This document shows, piece after piece, positions 63,122 to 64,000 of a stretch of DNA of 64,000 bases. The translations under genes and the position numbers were made by a program. How positions within the stretch are numbered: position 1 is the first letter of the stretch; each line of letters begins with the position of its first letter. Source of the stretch: Micromonospora luteifusca (lineage in GTDB: Bacteria > Actinomycetota > Actinomycetes > Mycobacteriales > Micromonosporaceae); contig NZ_JAFBBP010000001.1 of assembly GCF_016907275.1 (NCBI RefSeq), positions 1,302,001-1,366,000 on the forward strand. Reading direction: 5' to 3'. The notes under the pieces are model-generated. The model was not told the origin of the DNA and ran no database searches. It saw only the letters and a list, made by a program, of their open reading frames with translations.

Positions 63122-64000
63122 CGCTGACCCGCCGGGTCGGAGAAGCGGGCCCGCAGCGCGTCGGCCAGCTCGACATTGTCGTCGAACGGAAACACCTCGC
63201 CCGCCACCTCCTGGCCCCGCTCGTGCCCCTTGCCGAGCAGCGCGATCACGTCGCCCGGCTCGGCCAGCCGCACCGCCTCGTCGATCGCGGCCCGCCGGCC
63301 CGCCACCTCGATGATCCGGGCGGCCGTCGCGGCCGCGTACGCCCCGGCGAGCACCTCGGCGCGGATCTCCGCCGGGTCCTCGGTCCGCGGGTTGTCGTCG
63401 GTCACCAGCACCACGTCGGCTCCCTCCGCAGCGGCGGCGCCCATCACCGGGCGCTTACCCCGGTCCCGGTCACCGCCGGCACCGATCACACAGATCAACC
63501 GGCCGACGCTCAGCTCGCGCAGCGCGGCCAGCGCGGCCACGATCGCGTCCGACTTGTGCGCGTAGTCGACGACCCCGCGCACCGGCCCGACCGAGTCGAC
63601 CAGTTCCAGCCGGCCGGGCACACCACCGCAGGCGGCCACACCGTCGGCGGCGGTCGCCGGGTCGACCCCGGCACCGACCAGCACGGCGATGGCCAACAGC
63701 GCGTTGGCCACGTTGTGCCGGCCGGGCAGCGCCACCCCGGCGGACAGCACCACACCGTTCGGGCCGTGCGCGGTGAACCGCTGGGCGTACCCCTCGCCGC
63801 CCACGCCGTCGGCCCACCAGGTCGCGCCCTGGTCGCCTGCGGCCGAGTAGGTGACCGTCGCGGGCTTGTGCAGCGGCTTCAACGCCGGGTCGTCGGCGTT
63901 GAGCACCTCGACCGCGCAGCGCCCGTCGAAGAGCTGGGCCTTCGCGGCGAAGTAGTCGTCGCGGTCGGCGTGGAAGTCCAGGTGGTCGGAGCCGAAGTTG
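63118..64000 (-). CDS. murE: UDP-MurNAc-dipeptide-meso-diaminopimelate ligase, C-terminal part
   Basis: The 5' part lies beyond the window; ~293 codons are present. FGSDHLDFHADRDDYF and LNADDP belong to the central domain. VTDDNPRTEDPAEIRAEV contains DNPR, the motif that selects meso-diaminopimelate over lysine, so the wall is of the DAP type. C-terminal LLGKGHERGQEV is also typical. Overlaps murF by 4 nt. Confidence 0.95.
   Translation of the reverse strand, partial: NFGSDHLDFHADRDDYFAAKAQLFDGRCAVEVLNADDPALKPLHKPATVTYSAAGDQGATWWADGVGGEGYAQRFTAHGPNGVVLSAGVALPGRHNVANALLAIAVLVGAGVDPATAADGVAACGGVPGRLELVDSVGPVRGVVDYAHKSDAIVAALAALRELSVGRLICVIGAGGDRDRGKRPVMGAAAAEGADVVLVTDDNPRTEDPAEIRAEVLAGAYAAATAARIIEVAGRRAAIDEAVRLAEPGDVIALLGKGHERGQEVAGEVFPFDDNVELADALRARFSDPAGQR

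Overview
The window is high-GC DNA densely packed with short-spaced, often overlapping genes, and fits a Micromonospora-like actinobacterium (family Micromonosporaceae). Supporting signs are the Wag31/SepF/FtsZ division cluster without MinCDE, a PriA-type HisA, a TIGR03085 (mycothiol-type) protein, an IdeR/DtxR iron box, MurE with the DNPR motif of meso-diaminopimelate ligases, and many genes whose -10 box lies 6-8 nt before the start codon (leaderless mRNA architecture). The species call is inference; no rRNA or tRNA gene is present to confirm it.

Layout. 1-6.6 kb: an MFS gene cut by the window edge, then glutamate synthase gltB-gltD. 6.8-10.7 kb: GNAT, FAD monooxygenase, lgt and a Nudix gene. 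10.8-18.1 kb: a tryptophan block read right to left (hisI fused to a nucleotidyltransferase, trpE, a trp-associated membrane protein, trpC, trpB, trpA). 18.2-21.8 kb: aldo/keto reductase with MerR regulator, and a divergent ABC-2 exporter with TetR. 21.8-26.5 kb: an iron-box DUF2470 gene and an asymmetric pair of ABC half-exporters. 26.6-33.1 kb: TIGR03085 protein, terpene synthase, acyl-CoA ligase, a MocR/YczE pair and a small unknown. 33.1-41.5 kb: histidine genes (hisD-hisC-hisB-x-hisH-x-priA-ridA, and hisF) with an ohrR-ohr-oxidoreductase operon set between priA/ridA and hisF. 41.6-50.2 kb: LON-domain protein, membrane proteins, a repeat-bearing MinD/ParA ATPase, rluD-like, lspA, a DksA-type protein, a K+/H+ antiporter and DUF167. 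50.3-64 kb: the division and cell-wall cluster, wag31, yggT, sepF, yggS, ftsZ, ftsQ, murC, murG, ftsW, mraY, murF, murE (cut by the edge).

How genes work together. PriA can serve both histidine and tryptophan synthesis, which fits the lack of trpF here; trpG and trpD are also not in the window. Lgt and LspA are two lipoprotein-maturation enzymes. The mur/fts genes form one nearly unbroken transcription unit, but murD is missing from its usual place between mraY and ftsW, where a 17-bp inverted repeat sits instead.

The most striking observation is a dispersed ~60-bp repeat found only at junctions of consecutive co-directional genes (trpE/membrane gene, ABC/ABC, hisC/hisB, hisB/small gene, small gene/hisH). 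In all five places it forms an in-frame mini-ORF of 19-40 codons. Its start overlaps the stop of the gene before, its stop overlaps the start of the gene after, and its end supplies a Shine-Dalgarno-like AAAGG or GGAAGG 8-10 nt before that start. It looks like an element that enters operons while preserving translational coupling. Other highlights are the nucleotidyltransferase-HisI fusion, a 48-bp perfect AT-rich palindrome downstream of trpA, and a 23-unit hexapeptide repeat in the MinD-like ATPase.
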